Made by a program: the position numbers and the translations under genes. From Streptomyces griseoviridis (lineage in GTDB: Bacteria; Actinomycetota; Actinomycetes; Streptomycetales; Streptomycetaceae), in the NCBI RefSeq assembly GCF_005222485.1, contig NZ_CP029078.1, forward strand, positions 5,917,501 to 5,981,500: a stretch of 64,000 nt of DNA, written 5' to 3'. The notes beneath the pieces are model-generated. The model was not told the DNA's origin. It was given only the letters and a program-made list of their open reading frames with translations, and did not search any database. Shown piece by piece: positions 41,381-50,043 of this stretch. Within the stretch, counting starts at the first letter, position 1. Each line of letters opens with the position of its first letter.

Positions 41381-42738
41381 AGCGCCGGTCCCCCGTCCAC
41401 CTGGCCGCGCGCCGAGTCGCTGACCCGGATCAGCAGCGCCACGATCGCCCAGTTGGTGACGACCGACGAGCCGCCCTGCGCCAGGAACGGCATCGCCATC
41501 CCCGTCAGCGGGATCAGCCCGGTCACCCCGCCCGCGATCACGAACACCTGGAGCGCCACGATCGACGCCAGCCCCACCGCGAGCAGCCGCCCGAACGGGT
41601 CGCGCAGCGCCAGCCCGGCCCGGAAACCGCGCTCCACCAGCAGCCCGTAGAGCAGGAAGATCGCCGAAAGCCCGGCGAACCCCAGCTCCTCGCCCGCCGT
41701 CGCCAGGATGAAGTCCGACTTGGTCGCGAAGCCGATCAGGATCGAGTGCCCGAGCCCGAGCCCGGTGCCGAGGACACCGCCCGCCGCGAACGCGAACAGC
41801 GACTGCGCGAGCTGGTTGGGGCCCTGACCGGCGTCGATGGACGCGAACGGGTGCAGCCAGTCCTCCACCCGGCTGTGCACATGCGGCTCGAGCCAGCCGA
41901 CGGCCACCGCCCCGAACGACGCCAGCACCAGCCCCACCGCGATCCAGCCGGTGCGGCCGGTCGCCACGTACAGCAGCACCACGAAGAGACCGAAGAACAG
42001 CAGCGAGGTCCCGAGGTCGCGCTCCAGGATCAGCACCCCGATGTTCAGCAGCCAGACGGCGACGATCGGGCCGAGCACCCGCCCGGTGGGCAGTTGGAAC
42101 CACCAGAGCCGACGCCCCGTGTAGGCCAGCGCGTTGCGGTTGGCCGCGAGGTAGGCGGCGAAGAACACCGCGAGCAGCACCTTCGCGAACTCGCCCGGCT
42201 GGATGGAGAATCCGGAGATCCTGATCCAGATCCGGGCGCCGTTCACCGCCGGGAAGAAGATCGGCAGGATGAGCAGGGCGAGCGCCGCCGCCACGCACAC
42301 ATAGGCGTACCGCTGGAGCGTCCTGTGGTCCCGCAGCAGCGCCACGACCACCGTGAACAGGGTCACCCCGAGCGCGGACCACACCAGTTGGGTGGGCGCG
42401 GCCCGGTCGCCCGGCGTCTCCAGGTCGAGCCGGTAGATCAGCACCAGGCCGAGCCCGTTGAGCAGCACGCCGATCGGCAGCAGCAGCGGATCGGCGCAGG
42501 GGGCGCGCAGCCGGACGGCGATGTGCGCGAGGAGCGCGAGCACACCGAGCCCGGCGCCGTAACCGGCGGCGCCGGGCGGGAGGTTGCCGTCCTTGGCGAG
42601 GCCGACGGCGCAGTAGCCGTACACGGAGAGCAGCACGGCCAGCACGATGAGGGTGAACTCGATGCCACGGCGCCGGGGGAGCGGGACCGCGGACGACGCC
42701 GGGTCCGCCTCGGCCACGGTGGTTCCGACGTTCGTCAT
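41377..42738 (-). CDS. FtsW/RodA/SpoVE family glycosyltransferase
   Basis: The protein has 453 residues and about ten membrane helices, preceded by a cytoplasmic 25-residue start. Typical pieces are GNLPPGAAGYGAGLGVLALLAH, FSIQPGEFAKVLLAVFFAAYLA, and the C-terminal GIPLTGMAMPFLAQGGSSVVTNWAIVALLIRVSDSAR-like signature of SEDS proteins (GMAMPFLAQGGSSV is seen). SEDS proteins polymerise glycan strands from lipid II with a class B PBP partner, here the next gene. It begins MTNVGTTVAEAD with no signal peptide. Confidence 0.93.
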   Translation of the reverse strand: MTNVGTTVAEADPASSAVPLPRRRGIEFTLIVLAVLLSVYGYCAVGLAKDGNLPPGAAGYGAGLGVLALLAHIAVRLRAPCADPLLLPIGVLLNGLGLVLIYRLDLETPGDRAAPTQLVWSALGVTLFTVVVALLRDHRTLQRYAYVCVAAALALLILPIFFPAVNGARIWIRISGFSIQPGEFAKVLLAVFFAAYLAANRNALAYTGRRLWWFQLPTGRVLGPIVAVWLLNIGVLILERDLGTSLLFFGLFVVLLYVATGRTGWIAVGLVLASFGAVAVGWLEPHVHSRVEDWLHPFASIDAGQGPNQLAQSLFAFAAGGVLGTGLGLGHSILIGFATKSDFILATAGEELGFAGLSAIFLLYGLLVERGFRAGLALRDPFGRLLAVGLASIVALQVFVIAGGVTGLIPLTGMAMPFLAQGGSSVVTNWAIVALLIRVSDSARGQVDGGPAL

Positions 42739-42781
42739 GTCCGGAACCTACCCAAAGAGGCGTTCTGGTCGGCTCAGGGCG

Positions 42782-43162
42782 TCAGCACCAGCGTGGCGCC
42801 GGGCCGATGTTGTCGATGTAGCGGGCCGAGCCCCACGCCCAGGTGCCGTCGGTGAGGAGGTACCAGAGCGGATTGTCGTCGACCCGCTGCCCGGCGGTCT
42901 TGCAGTCGATCGAGACCCGCTCGCCGTAGTGGGCGACCCGGATCACCTCGCTGTGCCGGTCGGGACGGCTGCGCAGCAGCAGCTCGTCGGCGGTCACCCT
43001 GCCCCAGTAGCGGTGCGGGCGGTCGCCGTCGTGGTGGCTGTGACCGCCGTCGCCGCCGTCCCAGTCGTCGTCCGCGACGGCCGGGGCGGCGGCGGCCGAG
43101 GCGACGAGCGCGCCGGCGGCGGTGACTATGGCGAGGCGGGTGAGGGCGGAGCGCAGGGACAT
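42782..43162 (-). CDS. small secreted SH3-like domain protein
   Basis: The protein has 126 residues. The signal peptide is SALTRLAIVTAAGALVASAAAAPAVA, with cleavage before an acidic His/Asp/Gly-rich linker (DDDWDGGDGGHSHHDGD). The mature domain contains RVTADELLLRSRPDRHSEVIRVAHYGERVSIDCKTAGQ (shown in part), the bacterial SH3_3 pattern, and ends with LTDGTWAWGSARYI and one C-terminal Cys. Such proteins bind the cell wall or proteins. It sits 43 bp from the start of the FtsW gene, so it may share its promoter region. Confidence 0.78.
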   Translation of the reverse strand: MSLRSALTRLAIVTAAGALVASAAAAPAVADDDWDGGDGGHSHHDGDRPHRYWGRVTADELLLRSRPDRHSEVIRVAHYGERVSIDCKTAGQRVDDNPLWYLLTDGTWAWGSARYIDNIGPAPRWC

Positions 43163-43321
43163 GGGGCACCTCCGGAAAAGGGGCGAAGCTGACTGATCGC
43201 CACACTAGGAGCACCTGTTGAGCCCCGCGCGCCACGCTGGGCCATCGGGGACGGGCACCGACGCGCGGGGACGCGTGGCGACGGGGAGGTCGTCTGCGGG
43301 GTGACGGGTGGGGGCGCCCGG

Positions 43322-44956
43322 TCAGGTGCGGCGGTCGTTGGGGGCGGGGCGTGGGGCGGGGTGCGAGCCGGCGCGGGCTTGGGGCCCGGAGCCGGACCTG
43401 GAGCCGGAGCCGCTGTCGGGGGCGGGGTCCGAGCCGGCGCGGGTGCCGGACCCGGCGTCGGTGCCCGCGCGGTCGTTCGCTTCACCGTCTCCGTCTCCGT
43501 CACCGTCACCGTCACCGTCACCGTCACTGTCATCGGCATCGTCACCGGAGCCGTTCACGAGCCAAGGCAAGGTCAGGGTCGCCACCGCGCCCCCACTCCG
43601 TGCCGTGCCACCGGCCCCGACCGCGCGAGAGGCCCCGTCCGCGCGAGAAGTCCCGTCCGCGCGAGAGGTCCCCTCCGGGGGAGAGGCCCCCTCCACACGA
43701 GAGGCCCCCTCCCCCTGAGAAGTCCCCTCCCCCCGGGAGGCCCCCTCCGCGTTGCCGAACTCCAGGCGGGCGCCCAGTACCTCCGCCTGGCCGAGGGCGA
43801 TGGTCAGTCCGAGCCCGTGCCCCGTCGCCCCGCCCTCGGTGCGGAACCGCTGCGGCCCGTGCGCGATCAGGTAGTCGGGATAGCCGTCCCCGTGGTCCCG
43901 CACGGTGACGACGGGCCCGTCGACCGTCAGCACCACCGGCCCCCGCCCGTGCCGGTGCGCGTTCGCGACGAGGTTGCCGAGCACCCGTTCGAGGCGCCGC
44001 CGGTCCGTCTCCACCCGGGCGTCCCGCACCACGACGACCTCCGTCTCCCCGGTGCCGGTCCCGGCCGCCGCCCGCACCACCCGCTCGGCCACCGCGCCCA
44101 GCGCCTCGGTGTCCAGGTCGAGCCGCTCCCGCCCGGTGTCGAGGCGGGAGATCTCCAGCAGGTCCTCGGTGAGGGTGCGCAGCGCCGCCACCCGGTCCCG
44201 CACCAGCTCGGTCGGCCGGCCGGGCGGCAGCAGTTCGGCCGCCGCGTGCAGCCCGGTCAGCGGGGTGCGCAGCTCGTGCGCGACGTCCGCGGTGAACCGC
44301 TGCTCGCTCTGCAACTTGCCCTGCAACGACGACGCCATCGAGTCCAGCGCGACGGCGACGGCGGCCACCTCGTCCTGCGGGCGCGTCGGGTCCTTGGCCC
44401 GCGGGTCGTCCACCCGCGCGTCCAGGTCGCCGGTGCTGATCCGCCGGGCCACCCGGGCGGTGGTGTGCAGCCGCCGGGTCACCCGGGTCACCGCGAACGC
44501 CCCCACCAGCAGCGTCGCCCCGATCGCCAGCAGCGACGACCAGAGGATCGCGCGGTCGAGCCCGGCGATGGTCCGGGACTGCTGCGCGTAGTCGACCTCG
44601 ACGGCGAGGGCGCGGTTCCGGTCGGCGGGCCCGGCCGCCCACATCGTCGGCCTGCCGTGCTCCTCGGCGACCAGCGTGCCGCGCCGCCCGCCGACCGCGA
44701 GCGCCCGCAGCGAGGCGGGCAGCCCCGGCGGATCGACGGCCGCGCCGGGCGCCAGGGTGTCGCCCGCCTCGTACGCCTCGGCCGCGTCGGCCAGCCGGGA
44801 GAGCGCCAGGCCGCGGGCCTCGCCGACGGTCTGGTGGGTGACCGAGACGTGCACCAGGATGCCGAGCAGCGCGGCGAGCGCGCAGCACATCACCGTGATG
44901 AAGACGGCCGACTTCGCGGCGAGCGTGCCGGCCCACTGGGGGAGCGCGACCCTCAT
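43322..44956 (-). CDS. orphan sensor histidine kinase with repeat insertion and acidic tail
   Basis: The protein has 544 residues. It has a membrane helix near 17-39, an extracytoplasmic loop of about 95 residues, a second helix near 138-157, HAMP, H-box VAHELRTPL with His227, N-box VLGNLVANAHRHG, G1 VRDHGDGY and G2 GHGLGLTIALGQA near 379. Between the G2 box and the last strand (AVATLTLPW, 457-465) a repeat insertion (EGTSQGEGASRVEGAS type, 404-450) breaks the ATP domain. The C-terminus is an acidic Asp/Gly run and a Ser/Gly/Pro tail. Its ATG overlaps the lipoprotein stop. No response regulator is adjacent. Confidence 0.9.
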   Translation of the reverse strand: MRVALPQWAGTLAAKSAVFITVMCCALAALLGILVHVSVTHQTVGEARGLALSRLADAAEAYEAGDTLAPGAAVDPPGLPASLRALAVGGRRGTLVAEEHGRPTMWAAGPADRNRALAVEVDYAQQSRTIAGLDRAILWSSLLAIGATLLVGAFAVTRVTRRLHTTARVARRISTGDLDARVDDPRAKDPTRPQDEVAAVAVALDSMASSLQGKLQSEQRFTADVAHELRTPLTGLHAAAELLPPGRPTELVRDRVAALRTLTEDLLEISRLDTGRERLDLDTEALGAVAERVVRAAAGTGTGETEVVVVRDARVETDRRRLERVLGNLVANAHRHGRGPVVLTVDGPVVTVRDHGDGYPDYLIAHGPQRFRTEGGATGHGLGLTIALGQAEVLGARLEFGNAEGASRGEGTSQGEGASRVEGASPPEGTSRADGTSRADGASRAVGAGGTARSGGAVATLTLPWLVNGSGDDADDSDGDGDGDGDGDGDGEANDRAGTDAGSGTRAGSDPAPDSGSGSRSGSGPQARAGSHPAPRPAPNDRRT

Positions 44957-45699
44957 CGCGGGCTCGCCGGACGGGACGGCGACGGCGACGCCGACGGCGC
45001 GCGCCCGGACGGCGAGGCGGTGCGGTGCCCTTCCCGCCCGGTGCGGATCATCTCGTCGTGGGTGAGCAGCATCAGACGCTGCTCGGGGTCCCAGGTCCAC
45101 TGGAAGCGGTACTCGTAGTCGGAGATGTCCGACGGCGCGTGGATGATCACCGACCGCCCGGTCAGTTCGACGGAGCTGATCGCGTCGTCGTTCGACATGA
45201 CCTGGACCAGCCGCCCGGATTCGAACGTGTAGACGCGTACGGCGGTCTGGTCGCCCGGCAGCAGCCGGAACCCGAGGGCCAGGTCCTCGTGCCCGTCGCC
45301 GGTGAGGTCGCGGTAGTAGGGCCTGAGGACCGGACACCTCCCGTGCCCGGCGCCGCCGCCGCAGTCGGCCATCCGCCGGGTGGTCTCCCGGTACGCCGCC
45401 TTCGCGCCGGTGTACGCGTCCGGGTGCTGGCGGATCTCGGCCCGCACGACGTCCACCGGGTCCACCTCGCGGACGTCGTCGCCTGGCGCGGTGACGCCGC
45501 GTATCACCTCGGACGCGCCGTCGTCGTAGTTCCAGGCCGGGCTCGACGCGGGCGCGAGATCCGGCCACAGCCGGGCGGGACTGGTCGCGGTGGGCGTCGC
45601 CCCGGCGCTCTCCAGGCCGCCCGCGTCACCGCAGCCGACCGCGGCCGCGGCGAGCAGACCGACGGCCGCGGCGGCGCGCGCGGGGCGGAAGCGGGGCAC
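44953..45699 (-). CDS. lipoprotein, probable partner of the histidine kinase
   Basis: The product has 248 residues. The signal sequence ends in a lipobox AAVGC (Cys near residue 23). The mature part contains YYRDLTGDGHEDLALGFRLLPGDQTAVRVYTFESGRL, an FG-GAP/calcium-loop-like DxTGDGHxD motif, and ends in a Ser/Pro/Arg tail. The stop overlaps the kinase start by 4 bp, so the lipoprotein may act as an accessory sensor for it. The GTG start at 45699 leads to the signal peptide directly. No function is known to me. Confidence 0.75.
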   Translation of the reverse strand: MPRFRPARAAAAVGLLAAAAVGCGDAGGLESAGATPTATSPARLWPDLAPASSPAWNYDDGASEVIRGVTAPGDDVREVDPVDVVRAEIRQHPDAYTGAKAAYRETTRRMADCGGGAGHGRCPVLRPYYRDLTGDGHEDLALGFRLLPGDQTAVRVYTFESGRLVQVMSNDDAISSVELTGRSVIIHAPSDISDYEYRFQWTWDPEQRLMLLTHDEMIRTGREGHRTASPSGRAPSASPSPSRPASPR

Positions 45700-45751
45700 G
45701 GTACTCCAGTGGCCGGAAACAACAGGTGACCCGGTACACCCTATTCGTCCG

Positions 45752-46273
45752 CTACTCGGTCAGCTCCTCCAGCAGCCGGGCGGTGGCCAGGCCGGCCCGC
45801 AGATAGTCGACGAACAGGTCGTTGTGCAGGGCCCAGGGCGAACGTCTGGTCCTGATCAGCCGGATCGCGTCGTCCGTGGACCGTCCGCCGCGGACCAGGG
45901 TGTGCGCCACGACCAGGCCCGAGCGGTTGTACCCGTGGTAACAGCGGACGAGGACCTGGCGCCCGTCGTCCAGCGCCTCCTGCGCGGCCCGCGCGAGACG
46001 CATCACACCGGTCAGCTGCGTCCCGTCCAGCGGACCGTCGGGAATCGGCCACACATGGTGCTCCACACCGGGATCGGGACCGTGCCCCGGCAGCCTCAAC
46101 AGACTCAGGACGAGATCGAACTCGTCCCGGACGACGGCGAACTCCCGCTCTCCCGAACTCCCCCTGAACTCGTGCCCGCCCATCCACAGGCCTGGCACGA
46201 TCTCGCTCCACGGGGCGTCCGGAGCCGGTACGTCGGGTTGCTTCCTGCGGGTACGCAACAACGCCTCCCCCAC
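45752..46273 (-). CDS. dual-specificity protein phosphatase-like protein
   Basis: The product has 173 residues. It begins with IVPGLWMGGHEF, a usual DSP entry, and has the phosphatase loop VRCYHGYNRSGLVVAHTL, with catalytic Cys and Arg in the C-x5-R pattern. The residue before Cys is Arg rather than His (the common HCx5R). The expected general-acid Asp could be in WPIPDGPLD. It may remove phosphate from Tyr/Ser/Thr or from nucleotide substrates. It sits upstream of the lipoprotein gene on the same strand, 52 bp away, and may be co-transcribed. Confidence 0.78.
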   Translation of the reverse strand: MGEALLRTRRKQPDVPAPDAPWSEIVPGLWMGGHEFRGSSGEREFAVVRDEFDLVLSLLRLPGHGPDPGVEHHVWPIPDGPLDGTQLTGVMRLARAAQEALDDGRQVLVRCYHGYNRSGLVVAHTLVRGGRSTDDAIRLIRTRRSPWALHNDLFVDYLRAGLATARLLEELTE

Positions 46274-46356
46274 TGCACCTCAACCGTCTTCAAAGGTAAC
46301 CGGGTTCTTGCCCCTGGAGCACCCCGCCTGTTCCCATGGTCGGGGGGTGATGATGG

Positions 46357-47163
46357 ATGAGCGCACTGCGGGTCGTACCGGCCCGGCGGCACGGACGGGA
46401 ACAGCTCTGGGTCTGCCTCACCGACGGCAGGAACGTCGCCTGGTACGACAGGGAGGCGGCCAGGGTCAACCTCCTCAGCGAGGCCGACCGGGACGACGTC
46501 CTCGACGCCCTCGGCCCCTTCCTCACCGGCCGCTACACCGTGGGCCCGCCCCCGGTCCCCACCGCCGCCGAACTCGTCAGGCTCTCCCTCCACCCCGACG
46601 ACGACCTCGCGCCCAACCGTCCCGGCGAGGCGCTCCAGATCGCCCTGGACCGCGACCCGGCCGCACCGCACCGGCTGCGCCCCGACCCGCGCCGCCGGGC
46701 CCTGGAGGCGGAGCAGCGGGTCGGCGCGGCGCTCGACGCCCTGGAGGGCGCCGGCTGGCGCACCCTGCACTCGATCACGCTCCCCGGCGGCGACCGCGTC
46801 CACCACCTCGCCATCGGCCCCGGCGGCCTCTACGCCGTCCACACCCTGTACGCCCGCAGACAGCGGGTCACGGTCGCCGACCCGCTGGTCACCCTGGGCC
46901 GCAGGGACACGCACCCGCTGCCGCGCAGGGCCCGCGCGAACGCGGCCCGCGTCTCGCACGCCCTGACGGCCGAGGTGCACGCCGTCCTCGCGGTCCACGA
47001 CCCGGCGGAACTCACGGTCCCGGCGCCCCCGCGCGGCCTGCGGGTCCTGCGCGAGACCGAACTGGAGGCCGCCCTGACCGGAACGGGAGCGTCCCTGAAA
47101 CCGGCCGACGTGGAGGCACTGCACGCGATGGCGAGGGACCGGGGAACGTGGCGACGGGTGTGA
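46357..47163 (+). CDS. NERD domain-containing protein
   Basis: This 268-residue protein has a C-terminal NERD (nuclease-related) domain: EAEQRVGAALDALEGAGWRTLHSITLPGGDRVHHLAIGPGGLYAVHTLYAR (shown in part). The N-terminal 100 residues form an unknown domain (LRVVPARRHGREQLWVCLTDGRNVAWYDREAARVNLL). NERD is related to restriction-endonuclease folds, but the catalytic D/ExK set is not fully clear here. It lies near the NHEJ genes but converges with them, and no shared transcript is implied. A signal or TM segment is not seen. Confidence 0.8.
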   Translation: MSALRVVPARRHGREQLWVCLTDGRNVAWYDREAARVNLLSEADRDDVLDALGPFLTGRYTVGPPPVPTAAELVRLSLHPDDDLAPNRPGEALQIALDRDPAAPHRLRPDPRRRALEAEQRVGAALDALEGAGWRTLHSITLPGGDRVHHLAIGPGGLYAVHTLYARRQRVTVADPLVTLGRRDTHPLPRRARANAARVSHALTAEVHAVLAVHDPAELTVPAPPRGLRVLRETELEAALTGTGASLKPADVEALHAMARDRGTWRRV

Positions 47164-47296
47164 CCGCGGGGGCGAGGGCGACGGCGCACGCGTGGGCGAA
47201 GGACTCGGGGTAGCGCACCGAATCGCACCGGGATCACGCCGGAGCGCACCGCAGCGCACCGGAGCGCGCAGGATCACGCCAGACCGCACCGCGCCC

Positions 47297-48196
47297 CTAC
47301 TCCGACGCAGCCGCCCCGGGAATGGCGCCGTGGGTGGTGCGGTCGAGGAGCGGGGCGAGCAGGTCCCCGAGGAGGCGCAGCCGATCCGCCATGTCGTCGG
47401 CGCGCAGGACGAGCCGGCCGGGGTCCCGGCACTCCTCGACCTCCCGCCAGGTGACGGGCGCCGAGACGGTCGGCTCGTCCCGGGCGCGCAGGGTGTACGG
47501 GGTGGCGGTGGTCTTGCGTCCGGCGTTCTGACTCCAGTCGACGAAGACCTTCCCGCCGCGCAGGCTCCGCGTCATCCGGTGCAGCACCAGATCAGGCATG
47601 GTCCGCTCCGCTTCGAGGGCGAGCCGCTTGGCATAGGCGCTGACCTCGGCGGACGACGCCCCGCGCACCCCGGCGAGCAGATGCAGCCCCTTGGCCCCCG
47701 AGGTCTTGGCGTACGCCTCGATGCCGTCCGCCCGCAGCCGCTCCCGCAGCCACAGGGCGACGGCACAGCACTCGACGACGCTCGCGGGCGCCCCCGGATC
47801 GAGGTCGAAGACGATCCGGTCGGCCTCGGCGGGCTCCGCGAGCACCCACTGGGGCGTATGGAACTCGGTGACGAGATTGGCGGCCCACATCAGCGCGGCC
47901 AGACCGTCGAGGACGACCATCCGCGCGGGCCCCTCCGACCGCGGCACCTCGGCGGTGGTGACCCAGTCGGGGGTACCCGGCGGAACGTTCTTGGTGAAGA
48001 ACACCTGCCCACCGGGCCCGTCCGGGTACCGCAGGAAGGAGACGGGCCGGTCCCGCAGATGGGGGAGCAGGACATCGGCGACGACGGCGTAGTAGTGCAG
48101 TACCTCGCCCTTGGTGAACCCGGTGGCGGGATAGAGCACCTTGTCGAGGTTGCTGACGGAGAGCCGCCTCCCCGCCACAAGTGTGATGGGCGACAT
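47297..48196 (-). CDS. LigD-type polymerase domain protein (bacterial NHEJ)
   Basis: The protein has 299 residues and is a stand-alone LigD polymerase (primase-like) domain. Motifs include LSVSNLDKVLYPATGFTKGEVLHYY at the start, then RYPDGPGGQVFFTKNVP, the DxD metal motif IVFDLDPG and later KVFVDWSQNAGRKTTATPYTLR. It adds or gap-fills nucleotides at double-strand breaks and works with Ku and an ATP-dependent ligase. No ligase or phosphoesterase domain is fused here. It is divergent from the Ku gene, with 56 bp between the starts. Confidence 0.93.
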   Translation of the reverse strand: MSPITLVAGRRLSVSNLDKVLYPATGFTKGEVLHYYAVVADVLLPHLRDRPVSFLRYPDGPGGQVFFTKNVPPGTPDWVTTAEVPRSEGPARMVVLDGLAALMWAANLVTEFHTPQWVLAEPAEADRIVFDLDPGAPASVVECCAVALWLRERLRADGIEAYAKTSGAKGLHLLAGVRGASSAEVSAYAKRLALEAERTMPDLVLHRMTRSLRGGKVFVDWSQNAGRKTTATPYTLRARDEPTVSAPVTWREVEECRDPGRLVLRADDMADRLRLLGDLLAPLLDRTTHGAIPGAAASE

Positions 48197-48252
48197 AAAC
48201 TAAGAATCCCACGCAAAAGAGACGACCTCCCCTCCACGCGAAGGACGGGCAC

Positions 48253-49260
48253 GTGAGATCCATATGGAACGGCGCCATCTCGTTCGGCCTGGTCAGCATC
48301 CCGATCAAGCTGGTGAACGCGACCGAGAGCCACTCGATCTCCTTCCGCCAGATCCACACCGAGGACGGCGGCCGGATCAAGTACCGCAAGTTCTGCGACC
48401 TGGAGGACCGCGAGGTCTCGACGGCGGAGATCGGCAAGGGCTACGAGGACGCGGACGGCACGATCGTCCCGATCACCGACGACGATCTGGCGAGCCTGCC
48501 GCTGCCGACGGCGAAGACCATCGAGATCGTGGCGTTCGTCCCCGCGGACCGCATCGACCCGCTCCAGATGGACGCCGCGTACTACCTCGCGGCGGGCGGC
48601 GCGGCCGCGGCGAAGCCGTACACGCTCCTGCGGGAGGCGCTCAAACGCAGCAACAAGGTGGCGATCGCCAAGTACGCGCTGCGCGGCAGGGAACGCCTGG
48701 GCATGCTCAGGGTGGTGGACGACGCGATAGCGATGCACGCCCTGCTGTGGCCCGACGAGGTCCGCGCCCCCGAGGGAGTGGCCCCGGAGACCGACGTGAC
48801 GGTCAACGACAAGGAACTCGACCTGGCGGACGCCCTGATGAACACCCTGGGCGAGGTCGACCTGACGGACCTGCACGACGAGTACCGGGAGGCCCTGGAG
48901 GAGGTCCTGGCGGCAAAGGCGACGGGAGACACCCCACGCTCCCTCCCGGACCACGCCCGCTCGGGCAAGGTCCTCGACCTGATGGCGGCCCTGGAGAAAA
49001 GCGTGAGGGACGCGAAGGAGACGAGGACGGAGGAGGCGGAGGTAAAACCCCTCCGCTCCCCGAAGAAGTCCGCCCGAACCCCGAAGACCCCGGACCCCAA
49101 GAAGTCGACGTCGACGAAGAGAACAACGACGAAGAAGACACAGACCCCAAGAAAATCGACGTCGACGAAGACGACGAGCGAGAAGGCGACGACGAAATCG
49201 ACGGCGACGACGAAGAAGGCGACGCGGAAGAGGACAACACCGCAGAAGCGGACGGCGTGA
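48253..49260 (+). CDS. ku: Ku protein (non-homologous end joining)
   Basis: The 335-residue protein has the bacterial Ku core: MRSIWNGAISFGLVSIPIKLVNATESHSI at the start, YEDADGTIVPITDDDL, the YYLAAGG stretch and SNKVAIAKYALRGRERLGMLR. Ku forms a homodimeric ring around DNA ends and recruits LigD. After residue about 255 the chain becomes a long Lys/Thr/Ser tail (KKSARTPKTPDPKKSTSTK and further repeats to the end), which is expected to bind DNA. The base composition changes there to A-rich AAG/ACG codons. The start is GTG. It shares a divergent promoter with the LigD-pol gene. Confidence 0.96.
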   Translation: MRSIWNGAISFGLVSIPIKLVNATESHSISFRQIHTEDGGRIKYRKFCDLEDREVSTAEIGKGYEDADGTIVPITDDDLASLPLPTAKTIEIVAFVPADRIDPLQMDAAYYLAAGGAAAAKPYTLLREALKRSNKVAIAKYALRGRERLGMLRVVDDAIAMHALLWPDEVRAPEGVAPETDVTVNDKELDLADALMNTLGEVDLTDLHDEYREALEEVLAAKATGDTPRSLPDHARSGKVLDLMAALEKSVRDAKETRTEEAEVKPLRSPKKSARTPKTPDPKKSTSTKRTTTKKTQTPRKSTSTKTTSEKATTKSTATTKKATRKRTTPQKRTA

Positions 49261-49300
49261 GGGACGCGGCGGTCGCCACACGGCTCAGCGTGTGCGTGTA

Positions 49301-49903
49301 TCAGGCGAGCAGACGCTCAAGGCTCCTTCGCTCGCTGTCGAGCGCGGAGAGCATCTGCGGACGTGTGTGCGCGAAGCCAGGCTGGACCTCGACGCCGAGG
49401 TCATGGCGCAGGGTGACCCGCAGCAGATACACCCCGTCGGACAGAGGACCACTGAACCATTCCTTGGCTCGGTCGTACGCCTCGGCTCGGTCCGGGCCGC
49501 TCGGCAGCTGCTTCACGACGGAGTACCCGACGCCGAGCGCCCTGTTGAGGGTCGAGGCGATCTGGTGGACATCCTTCGGCAGCGCCATCTGTGCCAAGGA
49601 GTACTGCTCTGCCCACGCTTCCTTCGCCGCGTCGAGGACTGCTGGTCCGACGCTTTCACCGCGCTCGGCCGCGTGGACCGCGTCTCGGGCAGCGACCCGG
49701 TAGGCGCGAGCAGTGGTGTTCAGCCGGGCGTAGAGATCCCGCCGGGCTTCCTGCGCCCGGTCGTGGCGGTCCTCTGCCCGTTCACGATCGGCACGCCGAT
49801 TCTGCTCCCGGGTGACGCGCTGACTGAGCAGCGCCCCACCCAGAGCTCCCCCCAGCGTTCCGCCGACGCCTATGAGCGCGACTGCAAGAGTGGTCACGTC
49901 CAT
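49301..49903 (-). CDS. membrane-anchored coiled-coil protein of unknown function
   Basis: The product has 200 residues. It begins with an N-terminal hydrophobic helix (TLAVALIGVGGTLGGALGGALLSQR) and then a charged coiled coil (REQNRRADRERAEDRHDRAQEARRDLYARLNTTARAYR, shown in part) and a globular helical end. No known domain is recognised. The ATG at 49903 has an AGGGG site. The gene is on the minus strand facing ku, with 40 bp between their stops, and no terminator hairpin is visible there. Confidence 0.7.
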   Translation of the reverse strand: MDVTTLAVALIGVGGTLGGALGGALLSQRVTREQNRRADRERAEDRHDRAQEARRDLYARLNTTARAYRVAARDAVHAAERGESVGPAVLDAAKEAWAEQYSLAQMALPKDVHQIASTLNRALGVGYSVVKQLPSGPDRAEAYDRAKEWFSGPLSDGVYLLRVTLRHDLGVEVQPGFAHTRPQMLSALDSERRSLERLLA

Positions 49904-49980
49904 GAGATCCCCTACCTCGTCCGATCGCCCGTCCGCGGGCGCAACGCCCCTTTCGAGCGGCATGTGGCTGCACAAACACG

Positions 49981-50020
49981 AAGACCCCGTCCTCAGCGAA
50001 CTCGCTGACGGCGGGGTCTT
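49981..50020 (-). terminator. terminator of tRNA-Arg
   Basis: Two nested arms, AAGACCCCG/CGGGGTCTT (49981-49989 with 50012-50020) and TCAGCG/CGCTGA (49993-49998 with 50003-50008), form a long hairpin just downstream of the tRNA on the minus strand. No T-run follows; the transcript presumably ends by structure. Confidence 0.7.
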
Positions 50021-50021
50021 T

Positions 50022-50043
50022 GGGCACTTCCTGTGAAGTGCCC
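50022..50043. repeat. 9-bp inverted repeat across the tRNA-Arg 3' end
   Basis: GGGCACTTC (50022-50030) and GAAGTGCCC (50035-50043) are perfect complements around CTGT. The right arm includes the last bases of the tRNA acceptor stem (tRNA ends at 50039). It could be a processing structure or the core of an attachment site; tRNA 3' ends are common integrase targets. No integrase is in the window. Confidence 0.6.
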
